Assembly (NCBI RefSeq): GCF_014836775.1
Contig: NZ_JACSQD010000004.1
Location: 115,016-179,015 of the forward strand
Reading direction: 5' to 3'
Origin: Arthrobacter gallicola
GTDB taxonomy: Bacteria; Actinomycetota; Actinomycetes; Actinomycetales; Micrococcaceae
DNA length: 64,000 nt
The translations under genes were made by a program, and so were the position numbers. Below the pieces are notes generated by a model. It saw only the letters and a program-made list of their open reading frames with translations, was not told where the DNA came from and searched no databases. Every line of letters begins with the position of its first letter. Within the stretch, counting starts at the first letter, position 1. Below are positions 53,311-61,596 of this stretch, one piece after another.

Positions 53311-54789
53311 CTAGCTGCGCCGCTGAACCGCAGCCAGGCTGTGCATGGCTGCCCGGGTGGCGGGGTAGAGCCCGTCATAAACCTCAAAGAGTTCTCCGTA
53401 CACCTCTGCCGTCCGGGGGTCCGGCTCGATGGTCTCACCAATGACCGCCCAGTCGGTTTCCGGCGGTACGGCGCCGGTTCCGATGGCGGCCATGTGGGCG
53501 TCACCGAAGCTGGCTCCGATGGCCTGGGCCGGCAGGGACTGCTCACGGCCGGTGACGTCACTGACGATCTGCAGCCACAACCGTGCCTGTGTCCCGCCGC
53601 CCACTGCGACCAGCCGGCTGGTCTCCTCCGCAGCCTCGCCCATAAAACTGAGGATCTGCCGAACCCCGTAGGCCACACCCTCATAGGTGGCCCGGAACAG
53701 GTCTCCGCGGCTGTGACTCAGCGTGAGGCCGGTGATGGTCCCGCGGGCGTCCGGGTCGAAGATCGGGGTCCGTTCGCCGGCAAAATAGGGCAGCACAATC
53801 AGCCCGTTGGCTCCCGGGGCGGCTGCGGAAGCCTCTGCCACCAGGTCTTCGAAGGAGGGGTCGCCGAAAAGCCGCTTCATCCAGGTGGTGAGGCTGCCCG
53901 AGGTGGACATTCCGCCGGCTATGCACAGCGAGTCCTTTTCGACGCCGGTGGTGGTCCACAGCAGTTCATGGGAGCGGTAGTCGTGCAGGTTCTGGACGAA
54001 GAAGAAGGTGGAGCCGTACATCAGCATGGTGTCACCCGGCCTGCGGGCACCGGCGCTGAAGGCCTCCGCCCAGGCATCAATGGTGCCGGCACACACCGGC
54101 GTGCCGGCGGGGATACCGGTGAGTTCGGCGGCCCGGCGGTGCACCTGGCCAACAACGTCCAGCGGCCAGGCCAACCGGGGCACCTCGAGGTGCCCGGCGA
54201 CGGCGGCATAGTGGTCCCGTGACCAGGCATTGGCCTGCAGATCGTACAGCGGGTCGGACTGGCTGGCGGAATGGTGGTCCTGAATGTATTCGCCGGTCAG
54301 CCGGGCCACGATGAAGGAGTTCAGGCCGAACCAGTGGGTGGCGGAGCTGAAAACCTCGGGTTCGTTCCGGGCCAGCCAGCGCAGCTTCGGTCCCACGGAC
54401 TGTGAGCTGAGCATTTTTCCGCCCAGCTGATAGAGCTCCCCGGACCCGAATTCGGCGTTCAGCTCGGTAATCTCCCGGTGCGCGCGTGTGTCGATCCCGT
54501 AGAGGATCGCGGGGCGCAGCGGGCGGAAGTCGGCATCGGTCACCACCAGGGAAGGGCCCATGCCGCTGACGCACACTCCCTGCAGTGCGGAGGCATCGCG
54601 GCCGTCGAGCAGCCTGCGGCTCAGGCGGCAGGTCTCTTCCCACCAGACGCTCTCTGCATCGAACTCCGCCCAGCCCGGATGCGGCATCGACATCTCGTGG
54701 GCAATGGTGGCCTGGTCCAGGACCGTGCCTTCGCTGTCCACCAGCACCGCCTTGCTGCTCCCGGTGCCAATGTCTATGCCAAGGAACAT
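53311..54789 (-). CDS. FGGY-family carbohydrate kinase (xylulokinase-like)
   Basis: ATP-dependent sugar kinase of 492 residues. The phosphate-1 motif is GIDIGTGSSKAVLVD at the N-terminus; the substrate-binding half contains AGTIDAWAEAFSAG; the adenosine motif is LVAVGGGTQARLWLQIVSDVTG. Xylulokinase-like members phosphorylate ketopentoses, erythritol or L-ribulose; the substrate here is unclear. It points the same way as the polyol operon but is separated from it by the regulator gene. If the pathway runs through erythrulose and DhaK-L, this kinase is an extra entry route, for example for a pentitol. Confidence 0.88.
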   Translation of the reverse strand: MFLGIDIGTGSSKAVLVDSEGTVLDQATIAHEMSMPHPGWAEFDAESVWWEETCRLSRRLLDGRDASALQGVCVSGMGPSLVVTDADFRPLRPAILYGIDTRAHREITELNAEFGSGELYQLGGKMLSSQSVGPKLRWLARNEPEVFSSATHWFGLNSFIVARLTGEYIQDHHSASQSDPLYDLQANAWSRDHYAAVAGHLEVPRLAWPLDVVGQVHRRAAELTGIPAGTPVCAGTIDAWAEAFSAGARRPGDTMLMYGSTFFFVQNLHDYRSHELLWTTTGVEKDSLCIAGGMSTSGSLTTWMKRLFGDPSFEDLVAEASAAAPGANGLIVLPYFAGERTPIFDPDARGTITGLTLSHSRGDLFRATYEGVAYGVRQILSFMGEAAEETSRLVAVGGGTQARLWLQIVSDVTGREQSLPAQAIGASFGDAHMAAIGTGAVPPETDWAVIGETIEPDPRTAEVYGELFEVYDGLYPATRAAMHSLAAVQRRS

Positions 54790-54939
54790 GCCTTCACCTT
54801 CCGTGCCGCCGATAGTTTCAGGAAAACCGCCCGCGGGCTGGTTTCCCAGTTCACACTATCGGCAACGGTGACCGGTGTCGCATTTCCTCAAAGCGCGTCC
54901 GCTGTCCGGGTTCGGGGCGGCGGAGCAGACGTAAGCGGC

Positions 54940-55773
54940 CTACTCGTCCAGCACCTGGTTGAGGTTTATCCGGGCGAATTCCAGGGTCTGCCGCAGCATT
55001 TTCTCCCGCTCCCCAGGTTCCTTCGCCCGGCGGGTACTGACTTCAATGGCCACTGACCCGTTATAGCCGGTCTCCGAGAGGTACTGCAGCGTCTCGGCAC
55101 AGCGCTGTGTCCCCTCCCCCGGCAGCAGGTGTTCGTCCCTGCCGTTCGGAGTTCCGTCCGTCAGATGCACATGGCTGAGCCGGCTGCCAAGTTTGCGGAT
55201 CTCCTCATAGGAATCCATCCCGGCAATCGCGGCGTGGGAGAAGTCCCAGGTCACGTGGTCATACGGTTCCGGCAGCGGATTCCAGTGCGGCAGGTAGGCC
55301 TTTGCCTCGCGGCCGCGGACCCGCCACGGATACATGTTCTCCACCGCGATAATGACGCCGTAGTCCTCCTCGATGCGCCGGACTCCTTCAGCGAAGTTTT
55401 CCGCGTATCCGGTCTGCCACCGGAACGGGGGATGCGCCACAACAATGCGCGCTCCGACCTCAGCGGCCATCGCGGCAGAGAGTTCAATTTTGGTCCAGGC
55501 TTTGCCCCATACCTGCTGGGTGAGCAGCAGGGTGGGCGCGTGGATGGCCAGCACCGGCAGTTGGTACCTGTCGATCAGTCCCTTGACGGTCTCCGGGTTC
55601 CGACTAATCTGGCTCCCGGTGACCATCACCTCCACCCCGTCGTACCCCAGGTCATGGGCGACGGCAAACGTGTCATGGACGGACAGCGGGTAGACGGAGG
55701 AGCTGGACAGCGCCACCGGGATCGTCGGCAGGTTGGCCGCCGGCTGCGCCGGCTTGGGGGACGTTAGGGTCAT
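54940..55773 (-). CDS. TIM-barrel sugar-phosphate isomerase/epimerase-like protein
   Basis: Xylose-isomerase-like TIM barrel of 277 residues. Strand-end acidic and histidine residues expected to bind a divalent metal lie in VAHPPFRW, IIAVENMYPWR, TWDFSHAAIAG, SHVHLTDG and VAIEVSTRR. It is coupled to ppx (four-base overlap), an arrangement remembered for Rv0498 beside ppx1 (Rv0496). It therefore looks like a core gene, not part of the polyol insertion, although mycobacterial LerI (L-erythrulose-1-phosphate isomerase) is also of this fold. The reaction is unassigned. Confidence 0.87.
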   Translation of the reverse strand: MTLTSPKPAQPAANLPTIPVALSSSSVYPLSVHDTFAVAHDLGYDGVEVMVTGSQISRNPETVKGLIDRYQLPVLAIHAPTLLLTQQVWGKAWTKIELSAAMAAEVGARIVVAHPPFRWQTGYAENFAEGVRRIEEDYGVIIAVENMYPWRVRGREAKAYLPHWNPLPEPYDHVTWDFSHAAIAGMDSYEEIRKLGSRLSHVHLTDGTPNGRDEHLLPGEGTQRCAETLQYLSETGYNGSVAIEVSTRRAKEPGEREKMLRQTLEFARINLNQVLDE

Positions 55774-56801
55774 GGCATTGCTCCGCTCGGTTCACCGGCA
55801 GCAGCCAAGACCAGGGTCCCGGCAGATTCTGGCTGGTAGGGTTCAGGCCCGGCCGGCAGGGGGCCCGGGGTCTCAAAGCGCAGCGTATCCAACCGCTGCA
55901 GGATCAGGCCCTCGCGCAGCGCCCAGGGGCAGATCTGCAGGGACTTGAGGTTGAAGGCTTCCATCGCTGCCTCCGCGACCAGTGCGCCGGCCAGCAGCTG
56001 GGGTGCCCGGAGAGCGGAGACCCCGTCAAGGCGGGACCTCTCAGCCGCGCTCAGCGTGGACAGCCGCAGTGCCAGCCGGGTGAGGTCTTTCCGGCGCAGC
56101 TTGCGCCGGGCGTAGGAACCGGCCGACGACGGCGCCGCGCCGGTCAGGCGGGCCAGCGACCGGAACGTTTTGGAGGTGCCGGTGGCGAGGTGAGGCGGCC
56201 CGTAGGGCAAAAATTCCAGCGCGGCGTCATGCACCGTGTTGCGGATGTAGTTCCGCAGCGCTTCGATGCTCTCCGCGGCCGGCGGATCCCCCGCCAGCCA
56301 ATCCCGGGTGAGCCGGCCGGCGCCCAGCGGGACCGAAACGGCGGCGTCCGGCAGTTCGTCCTGGCCCTGCGCCATCTCGAAGGACCCGCCGCCGATGTCC
56401 AGGTCCAACAGTGTTCCCGCACCCCAGCCGTACCAGCGCCGCGCGGCCAGGTAGGTCATGGACGCTTCCTGCCGTCCGCTCAGTTCCTTGAGTGCGACGC
56501 CGGTTTGGAGCTCCACGTGATCGAGCACGGAAGGGCCGTTGACCGCTTCCCGAAGCGCCGAGGTACAGAAGGCCAGCAGGTCCTGGGCCCGGTGGCGTTC
56601 GGCGAAGTCCCGGGCCTCTTCCACGAATTCCACCAGCAGCTGCTGGCCCTCGAGCGTGATGGCTCCGCGGTCGTCCAGATGGGCCACCAGCTGCAGCGGC
56701 CGCTTGTGGGAGGCAAAGGGCACCGGACGGGCACCCGGATGGGCGTCCACCAGGAGCAGGTGGACGGTGTTGGAACCAATATCCAGGACGCCTAGTCGCA
56801 T
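55770..56801 (-). CDS. Ppx/GppA family phosphatase
   Basis: Exopolyphosphatase/pppGpp phosphatase family protein, 343 residues (the short, two-domain form without the C-terminal extension). ASKHA-fold motifs are LDIGSNTVHLLLVDA at the N-terminus, LLDLDIGGGSFEMA in the second phosphate loop and PHLATGTSKTFRSLA. Family members hydrolyse long-chain polyphosphate or (p)ppGpp; which one cannot be told. Coupled downstream to the TIM-barrel gene. The ATG lies 90 bases past the topA stop. Confidence 0.92.
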   Translation of the reverse strand: MRLGVLDIGSNTVHLLLVDAHPGARPVPFASHKRPLQLVAHLDDRGAITLEGQQLLVEFVEEARDFAERHRAQDLLAFCTSALREAVNGPSVLDHVELQTGVALKELSGRQEASMTYLAARRWYGWGAGTLLDLDIGGGSFEMAQGQDELPDAAVSVPLGAGRLTRDWLAGDPPAAESIEALRNYIRNTVHDAALEFLPYGPPHLATGTSKTFRSLARLTGAAPSSAGSYARRKLRRKDLTRLALRLSTLSAAERSRLDGVSALRAPQLLAGALVAEAAMEAFNLKSLQICPWALREGLILQRLDTLRFETPGPLPAGPEPYQPESAGTLVLAAAGEPSGAMP

Positions 56802-56891
56802 GGTTCCATTATGGCGCGGCCGCAGCCGCGCGCCTGCTCCGGGCCCCGCGCAGGGACCCGGAACAAACGCCCGGCAATCGGCATGGAAAGC

Positions 56892-59609
56892 CTACTTCTT
56901 CGCCGCGGCGCGCTTACGGACAGGCTTTTTCGCCGGGCCCTTCTCACGCTTCTCGGCCAGCAGGTCAATGGCCTGTTCCCGGGTAAGTTCCTCGATCGCG
57001 GTGGAGCGCGGAACCGTGATGTTCGTGATGCCGTCAGTGATGTAGGGGCCGAACCGGCCGTCCTTAACCACAATCGGCTTCTCGGACACGGGGTCGGTAC
57101 CGAACTCAGCCAGCGGGGCCGCGGCCTGCCGGCCGCCGCGCTGCTTGGGCTGCGAGTAGATCTCCAGCGCCTGCTCCAGGGTGATCGTGAAGATCTCCTC
57201 TTCGGAGCCGATCGAGCGGGAATCCGTGCCCTTCTTCAGGTACGGTCCGAACCGGCCGTTCTGCACGGTGATCTCGTTGCCCTCGGCGTCGGTCCCCAGC
57301 ACACGCGGGAGCCGCATCAGCTTCAGCGCTTCCTCCAGAGTGACCGTCTCAACGCTCATCGACTTGAACAGCGAGCCGGTGCGCGGCTTGACCTTGGCAG
57401 GCTTCTTCGGCGGCTTGGGCTTGCCGTTTTTGTAATATTCGACCGGCTGGTTGGCCAGCTCCTCGGCCGTTGGCTCCGGAATCAGTTCAATGACGTAGGG
57501 TCCGTAGCGGCCGTTGCGCGCGACGATGGTGCGCCCGGTTTCGGGGTCCTCTCCCAGCACGCGTTCCTCGGGGCCGGCACTGTTCATCAGCTCGATCGCC
57601 TTTTCGGCAGTCAGCTCATCGGGAGCCAGATCCTCCGGCACATTGGCCCGGTCCGGCTCGGTGCCTTCGGGAGCATCCGCGGGCAGCGGGCGTTCCAGGT
57701 ACGGGCCGAACTTGCCCACGCGCAGCACAATGCCGTCCGCGATCTCGATGGAGTTCACCGCGCGGGCATCGATCTCGCCGAGATCGTTCACAATCGTATG
57801 CAGGCCGGTTTCGACGCGGTCGCCGTAGTAGAACTGGTTCAGCCATTCCACCCGGCCGGCTTCGCCGCGGGCAATCCGGTCCAGGTCCTCTTCCAGCTCG
57901 GCCGTGAAGTCGTAGTCCACGTAGTCCGTGAAGTGCTCCTCGAGCAGCCGCACCACGGAGAAGGCGATCCAGCTCGGCACCAGGGCCTGGCCGCGGCTGG
58001 TCACGTACCCGCGGTCCATGATGGTGGAGATCGTTGCGGCGTAGGTGGACGGGCGTCCGATGCCCAGCTCTTCGAGCATCTTCACCAGCGACGCTTCCGT
58101 GAAGCGCGGCGGCGGGGAGGTCTCGTGGCCGGCGGCTGCCAGCTCGGCTGCCGTCAGCGGGTCGTCCTTCGTCAGGATCGGCAAGCGTCCGTCGCCGGCG
58201 CCGTCCTCCTCGTCCCGGGAGGCGTCATGGCCTTCTTCATAAGCGGCCATAAAACCGCGGAAGGTGATGACCGTGCCGGAAGCCGAGAACTCGGCGTCGC
58301 GCCCATCGGCGGACACGGCACCCAGCTTGACGGACGCCGTCGAGCCCTTGGCATCTGCCATCTGCGAGGCGACGGTCCGCTTCCAGATCAGTTCATAGAG
58401 CTTGAATTCGTCGCCGCGCAGCGAGGACGCCACCTGTGCCGGAGTGCGGAAGGAATCACCGGCGGGGCGGATGGCCTCGTGGGCTTCCTGCGCGTTCTTG
58501 GACTTGCCCTTATAGACGCGGCGGGCTTCAGGCACGTACTCGGGCCCGTAAAGCTCCGACGCCTGGCGGCGGGCGGCATTAATGGCCTGATCCGAGAGCG
58601 ACGAAGAGTCGGTACGCATATAGGTGATGTAGCCGTTTTCGTACAGCCGCTGCGCCACCTGCATGGTCACGCGGGAGGAGAAACGCAGCTTGCGGCTGGC
58701 TTCCTGCTGCAGCGTGGAGGTGGTGAACGGCGCCGCCGGACGGCGGGTGTAGGGCTTGGTCTCCAGCGAACGGACAGTAAACGACGCCGATTCCAGGCCG
58801 GCGGCCAGCGAAACTGCCGCTGCCTCATCCAGGTGGGTGACGGTCTTGGACTTGAGCTCGCCGCGGTCGGTGAAGTCCTTGCCGGTGGCGATCCGGGCGC
58901 CGTCGACCGAGGTCAGACGGGCCTTGAACGTCTCCGAGGAAGAGGTGGCGAAGGTGCCCAGCAGGTCCCAGTAGGACGCGGAGCGGAAGGCCATGCGTTC
59001 GCGTTCGCGCTCCACCACCAGCCGGGTCGCCACGGACTGGACACGGCCGGCGGACAGGCCGCGGGCCACCTTGCGCCAAAGCACCGGGGAGATCTCGTAG
59101 CCGTACAGGCGGTCCAGGATGCGGCGGGTTTCCTGCGCATCAACCATGGAGATGTCGATGTCCCGCATTTCCAGCAGCGCGCGCTGGATTGCTTCCTTGG
59201 TGATTTCGGGGAAGGTCAGGCGGTGGACAGGCACCTTGGGCTTCAGGACCTGGAGCAGGTGCCACGCGATGGCTTCGCCTTCGCGGTCACCGTCAGTTGC
59301 GAGGTAAAGTTCGTCGGCGTCCTTGAGCGCGGCCTTGAGCTCGGCGACCTTCTTCTTTTTATCCGTGGAGACGACGTAATACGGCTCAAAGTCCTTTTCG
59401 ACGTCGACGGCGAACTTGCCCAGCGAGCTCTTCTTCAGCTCCGCGGGGAGGTCCGAGGGCTGGGGAAGGTCGCGGATGTGCCCCATGGAGGCGGTCACCT
59501 CGAACCCCTCGCCGAGGTACCCGGCGATGGTCTTGCCCTTGGCCGGGGACTCGACAATTACCAACTTCTTCTTTTTGCCGGCCGACTTGTCCGTTGCCTT
59601 AACTGGCAC
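56892..59609 (-). CDS. topA: DNA topoisomerase I
   Basis: Type IA topoisomerase that relaxes negative supercoils (905 residues). The TOPRIM motif LVIVESPAKGKTIAGYLG is near the N-terminus, and the active Tyr is in GYITYMRTDSSSL. The C-terminal part lacks Cys4 zinc fingers and has repeated GRFGPYL..-type domains (GKFGPYLERPLP, GRYGPYVIEL, GRFGPYLKKG, GRFGPYITDG), ending in a Lys/Arg/Ala tail, as in actinobacterial TopA. GTG 59609 (MPVKATDKSAGKKK) was chosen because TAGGAG stands five bases upstream; the longer frame to 59636 lacks a site. Confidence 0.95.
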   Translation of the reverse strand: MPVKATDKSAGKKKKLVIVESPAKGKTIAGYLGEGFEVTASMGHIRDLPQPSDLPAELKKSSLGKFAVDVEKDFEPYYVVSTDKKKKVAELKAALKDADELYLATDGDREGEAIAWHLLQVLKPKVPVHRLTFPEITKEAIQRALLEMRDIDISMVDAQETRRILDRLYGYEISPVLWRKVARGLSAGRVQSVATRLVVERERERMAFRSASYWDLLGTFATSSSETFKARLTSVDGARIATGKDFTDRGELKSKTVTHLDEAAAVSLAAGLESASFTVRSLETKPYTRRPAAPFTTSTLQQEASRKLRFSSRVTMQVAQRLYENGYITYMRTDSSSLSDQAINAARRQASELYGPEYVPEARRVYKGKSKNAQEAHEAIRPAGDSFRTPAQVASSLRGDEFKLYELIWKRTVASQMADAKGSTASVKLGAVSADGRDAEFSASGTVITFRGFMAAYEEGHDASRDEEDGAGDGRLPILTKDDPLTAAELAAAGHETSPPPRFTEASLVKMLEELGIGRPSTYAATISTIMDRGYVTSRGQALVPSWIAFSVVRLLEEHFTDYVDYDFTAELEEDLDRIARGEAGRVEWLNQFYYGDRVETGLHTIVNDLGEIDARAVNSIEIADGIVLRVGKFGPYLERPLPADAPEGTEPDRANVPEDLAPDELTAEKAIELMNSAGPEERVLGEDPETGRTIVARNGRYGPYVIELIPEPTAEELANQPVEYYKNGKPKPPKKPAKVKPRTGSLFKSMSVETVTLEEALKLMRLPRVLGTDAEGNEITVQNGRFGPYLKKGTDSRSIGSEEEIFTITLEQALEIYSQPKQRGGRQAAAPLAEFGTDPVSEKPIVVKDGRFGPYITDGITNITVPRSTAIEELTREQAIDLLAEKREKGPAKKPVRKRAAAKK

Positions 59610-59766
59610 TGTTCTCCTACGTACGGGGTAGATCAAATGAAAATGAGGGAGGCGCGGAAAGGACCGCAGGCCTGCTCATCCTAAGACAGTATGGGGTTTT
59701 CCCAAGCACAAGGGTAACCTCAACCGGTCTGGCCCGCCGACGCACCCCCAATTCCGCGCTGTGCTG

Positions 59767-61488
59767 CTAAGACTGCGCGGGCAGCAGGAATCCGTCCAGG
59801 ATAAGGTTGCACACTTCCGCAGCGAGTCCCGCGGCGAACTCCGGATCGTCCCGGCCAAGCAGGGCACCCAGCGCCGCGATGATCGCACCGGCTGGCAGCT
59901 CCCCGTCGCAGGCCGAGACAAACCCGGTGAGCTCGGTGCTCATCAGGTTGGTACGCCGCAGGCCGGCGCCCTGCCGCAGCAGGATGACGCCGGGGTGTTC
60001 CGCGCCGGGACGCTGGTGGCGTTCCTCCGTGACGTCCCCGGCAACCTCCAGGTGTTCAGCGGAGAGGTCCGGATGGGCTGCGGTCCAGTCAAAGAGGTCG
60101 ACGGCGGCGCCGAGGTGCGGGCCAATCGGCGACTCGAGCGGGTGGGCGATTTCCTCGAAACGGCGCAGCGGGGCCGCGTCCGGATCGGCACGGCGGCGCA
60201 TCCAGACCAGGCCGAAGCCGACGGCGGTGGTGTCCCGGGACGCAAAGTCCGCCAGGTAAGCGGCGTAGGAGGCGGCGTATTCGTGCTTGTCGCGGTTCTC
60301 CGCCGCGTCCCGCAGCCACATTTCGGCATATTCCGCCGGACTGAGGGTTTCCCGCTGAATGACCCAGGCGTCCATGGTTTCCGGCAGCCAGGAACGCAGC
60401 CTGTCACTGAACCCGTCCGTTCCCTGGATTTCCCAGTTGCCGAGCATCTGGGCCGTGCCACCGGGCGCCAGGACCGATCCAAGGTCCCGGAACAGTCCTT
60501 CGACAATGCCGTCGCCGGCCATGCCGCCGTCGCGGTAGGTGAAGCGGCCCTCAGCTGTTTCGGCCGCAGAGCGCGGGGTGATCACGAACGGCGGGTTGGA
60601 AACCACCAGATCGAACCGCTCCCCCGCCACCGGTTCCAGCATGCTGCCCAGCCGCAGGTCGATGCGCTGCTCCGGGCGGGCCGGGTCGAGGTCCAGGGCG
60701 GGTGCATTCAGGAGGAGGTTGAAGCGGGTGAAACCCAGTGCCCGTTCAGAAATGTCAGTTGCGGTGACGTGCCCGGCATGGCTGAGCAGGTGGAAGGCCT
60801 GGATGCCGCAGCCGGTTCCCAGATCCAGTGCCCGTTCCACGGGACGGCGGCTGGTCAGCTGGGCCAGGGACAGCGAGGCCTGGCCTATGCCCAGGACATG
60901 GTCGTGGGGCAGCACCCCGGGACGCTGGTGGGCCCCCAGGTCGCTGGCGACCCAGAGCTGGACTCCGGCACTGGCTGCGGGAGGACTGCCTGCCGGGGCA
61001 TCCCCGTCCCGGGCGGAGGCATCGGCGTCGGCGGCGTCGGCATTCTCATCGGCGTCGGCGGCGGCAGCGTTCGCATCGGCAGCGTTCGCATCGGCGGCGT
61101 CGAAAGCGTAGGGCCGCAGGTCAACGGCGGCCCGGAAAAGGTCCGGACTCTCCGGGTCCTGCTCGGCAAGTCCGAGCTGCAGCAGCCCGGCGGCACCGGT
61201 GCGGGGGAAGGCGGCATCGAGCCGGCCCGGGCTCACTGACTCACCGGTAAGCCACAGCTGCACGGCGGCGGCCAGGGGCACCGAAACCCCGGACTCGGCG
61301 GCCGCCCGGCAGATCAGCATCGCCGGGACCACCTGCTCCCGGCCCAGCGCCGCACTAGCCTCCTCCCCCAGGAAGGCGGCAACGCCGTCGACCGTGTAGC
61401 CGGCGTCCTGCAGGTCAGCGGCGAGGCCGGCCAGGAGCGGAAGATTCGAACTCTGCGGAGCGCCCGGGATCCGGGAAAAATCAGTCAC
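59767..61488 (-). CDS. Class I SAM-dependent methyltransferase with Ala/Asp-rich insert
   Basis: A 573-residue protein of the HemK/PrmC-like group with N-terminal helical domain. The SAM site is ALDLGTGCGIQAFHLLSHAGHVTATDISERAL; the NPPF motif VVSNPPFVITPR implies methylation of an amide or base nitrogen. The substrate is unknown. Residues 129-172 are low complexity (ADANAADAN..DADADAS), apparently inserted between the N-terminal domain and the SAM fold. The C-terminal 200 residues have no named motif. It lies upstream of topA on the same strand with 157 bases between. Confidence 0.88.
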   Translation of the reverse strand: MTDFSRIPGAPQSSNLPLLAGLAADLQDAGYTVDGVAAFLGEEASAALGREQVVPAMLICRAAAESGVSVPLAAAVQLWLTGESVSPGRLDAAFPRTGAAGLLQLGLAEQDPESPDLFRAAVDLRPYAFDAADANAADANAAAADADENADAADADASARDGDAPAGSPPAASAGVQLWVASDLGAHQRPGVLPHDHVLGIGQASLSLAQLTSRRPVERALDLGTGCGIQAFHLLSHAGHVTATDISERALGFTRFNLLLNAPALDLDPARPEQRIDLRLGSMLEPVAGERFDLVVSNPPFVITPRSAAETAEGRFTYRDGGMAGDGIVEGLFRDLGSVLAPGGTAQMLGNWEIQGTDGFSDRLRSWLPETMDAWVIQRETLSPAEYAEMWLRDAAENRDKHEYAASYAAYLADFASRDTTAVGFGLVWMRRRADPDAAPLRRFEEIAHPLESPIGPHLGAAVDLFDWTAAHPDLSAEHLEVAGDVTEERHQRPGAEHPGVILLRQGAGLRRTNLMSTELTGFVSACDGELPAGAIIAALGALLGRDDPEFAAGLAAEVCNLILDGFLLPAQS

Positions 61489-61538
61489 CGTTCCAGTCTA
61501 GGTTCCGCTGCCGACCTTCATTGCCCGCCCAAAAGCCA

Positions 61539-61575
61539 GGAGCCGGGCCGTTTGACCCGCAAACGACCCGGCTCC
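61539..61575 (-). terminator. Terminator of the DHA2 exporter gene
   Basis: A stem of 9 bp (61539-61547 with 61567-61575) plus 5 bp (61549-61553 with 61561-61565) interrupted by one mismatch, with a seven-base loop. On the minus strand it is followed by TGGCTTTTGGG. Confidence 0.8.
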
Positions 61576-61596
61576 CAGCCCTGAATCAGGGACAGG

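Noticed and set aside
56811-59684. A 957-codon plus-strand open frame opposite topA
   Set aside because: It is the antisense shadow of topA; the composition is that of reversed actinobacterial codons, and topA on the minus strand has all family motifs.
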